Below the pieces are notes generated by a model that was not told where the DNA came from, did not search any database, and saw nothing but the letters and a program-made list of their open reading frames with translations. Below, in pieces: positions 6,333-6,482 of a stretch of DNA of 6,482 nt; position 1 is the first letter of the stretch, and each line of letters begins with the position of its first letter. The DNA comes from an uncultured Eubacteriales bacterium (GTDB lineage: Bacteria; Bacillota; Clostridia; Oscillospirales; Oscillospiraceae), in NCBI GenBank assembly GCA_900555735.1, contig USMI01000112.1, positions 1 through 6,482 of the forward strand, read 5' to 3'. A program made the translations under genes and the position numbers.

Positions 6333-6369
6333 TTGGGAGCGCGGCAAATGCCGCGCTCCCAATTTTTTT
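6333..6369 (+). terminator. intrinsic terminator of the groES-groEL operon
   Basis: GGGAGCGCGGC (6335-6345) pairs perfectly with GCCGCGCTCCC (6350-6360) around AAAT; two more T-A pairs extend the stem to 13 bp. Seven Ts follow (6363-6369). It begins 19 nt after the groEL stop and is the only textbook terminator in the window. Confidence 0.95.
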
Positions 6370-6379
6370 CAAAAAAGTA

Positions 6380-6409
6380 TTGACAAAGCCCGGCAGCATA
6401 TGCTATAGT
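6380..6409 (+). promoter_or_regulatory. strong promoter of the tRNA gene
   Basis: TTGACA (6380-6385, perfect) and TATAGT (6404-6409, five of six) are 18 bases apart, with TGC giving an extended -10. The T7-C-A6 stretch just upstream (6363-6376) falls at about -53 to -40 and could serve as an UP element. Initiation is expected near 6416, leaving a roughly 16-nt 5' leader for RNase P to remove. Confidence 0.85.
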
Positions 6410-6431
6410 AATTCGTGCCTGTCGAGCACAT

Positions 6432-6482
6432 GGCGGCGTAGCTCAGTTGGCTAGAGCATGCGGTTCATACCCGCAGTGTCAC
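6432..6482 (+). tRNA. tRNA-Met (anticodon CAU), 5' part, cut by window end
   Basis: The visible 51 nt contain the acceptor 5' strand GGCGGCG (6432-6438), the D arm with GCTC/GAGC and AGTTGGCTA loop, and the anticodon stem TGCGG/CCGCA (6459-6463, 6471-6475) around the loop TTCATAC. The anticodon is CAT at 6466-6468. The T arm, 3' acceptor strand and CCA lie beyond the edge. The GGCGGCG acceptor suits elongator tRNA-Met; a lysidine-modified tRNA-Ile(CAU) is less likely but cannot be excluded without the rest. Further tRNAs may follow in the same transcript. Confidence 0.92.

Overview
The window looks like chromosome from a GC-rich Clostridia (Oscillospiraceae-type, gut-associated) Bacillota. 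The evidence is strong AGGAGG-type Shine-Dalgarno sites, a CIRCE-controlled groES-groEL operon, a B. subtilis YpsC-type RNA methyltransferase, and intergenic regions filled with GC-rich palindromic repeats. The family assignment is inference from style and gene content; no marker here fixes the genus.

Layout. Positions 1-1340, minus strand: a membrane operon. A gene encoding an XRE-type helix-turn-helix domain fused in frame to an NfeD membrane/OB-fold protein is followed by an SPFH/band-7 (stomatin-like) gene that runs off the left edge. NfeD and SPFH proteins are classic partners. Positions 1341-1607: a divergent regulatory region with a perfect 14-bp inverted repeat and one promoter for each direction. 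Positions 1608-2726, plus: a THUMP-domain rRNA methyltransferase (YpsC/RlmL family). Positions 2727-2985: a spacer with a small hairpin and an 85-bp imperfect-palindrome repeat. Positions 2986-3912, plus: a diacylglycerol-kinase-family lipid kinase with a GTG start. Positions 3913-4229: a gene-free stretch with a hairpin cluster, then phased T-tracts, an extended -10 promoter and a textbook CIRCE operator. Positions 4230-6313, plus: groES and groEL, separated by an unusually long 167-nt hairpin-rich spacer. Positions 6333-6482: a strong intrinsic terminator, a strong promoter, and the 5' two-thirds of a tRNA-Met(CAU).

Functionally, groES/groEL form one heat-shock operon presumably repressed by HrcA through CIRCE. 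The other genes are housekeeping (rRNA modification, lipid phosphorylation, membrane microdomain maintenance). The most unusual material is (i) the XRE-NfeD fusion, which keeps an internal Shine-Dalgarno and ATG at the old gene boundary, and (ii) two copies of a 31-nt hairpin on either side of groES that differ by a compensatory C:G to G:C change. I see no defence system, CRISPR array, prophage or transposase.
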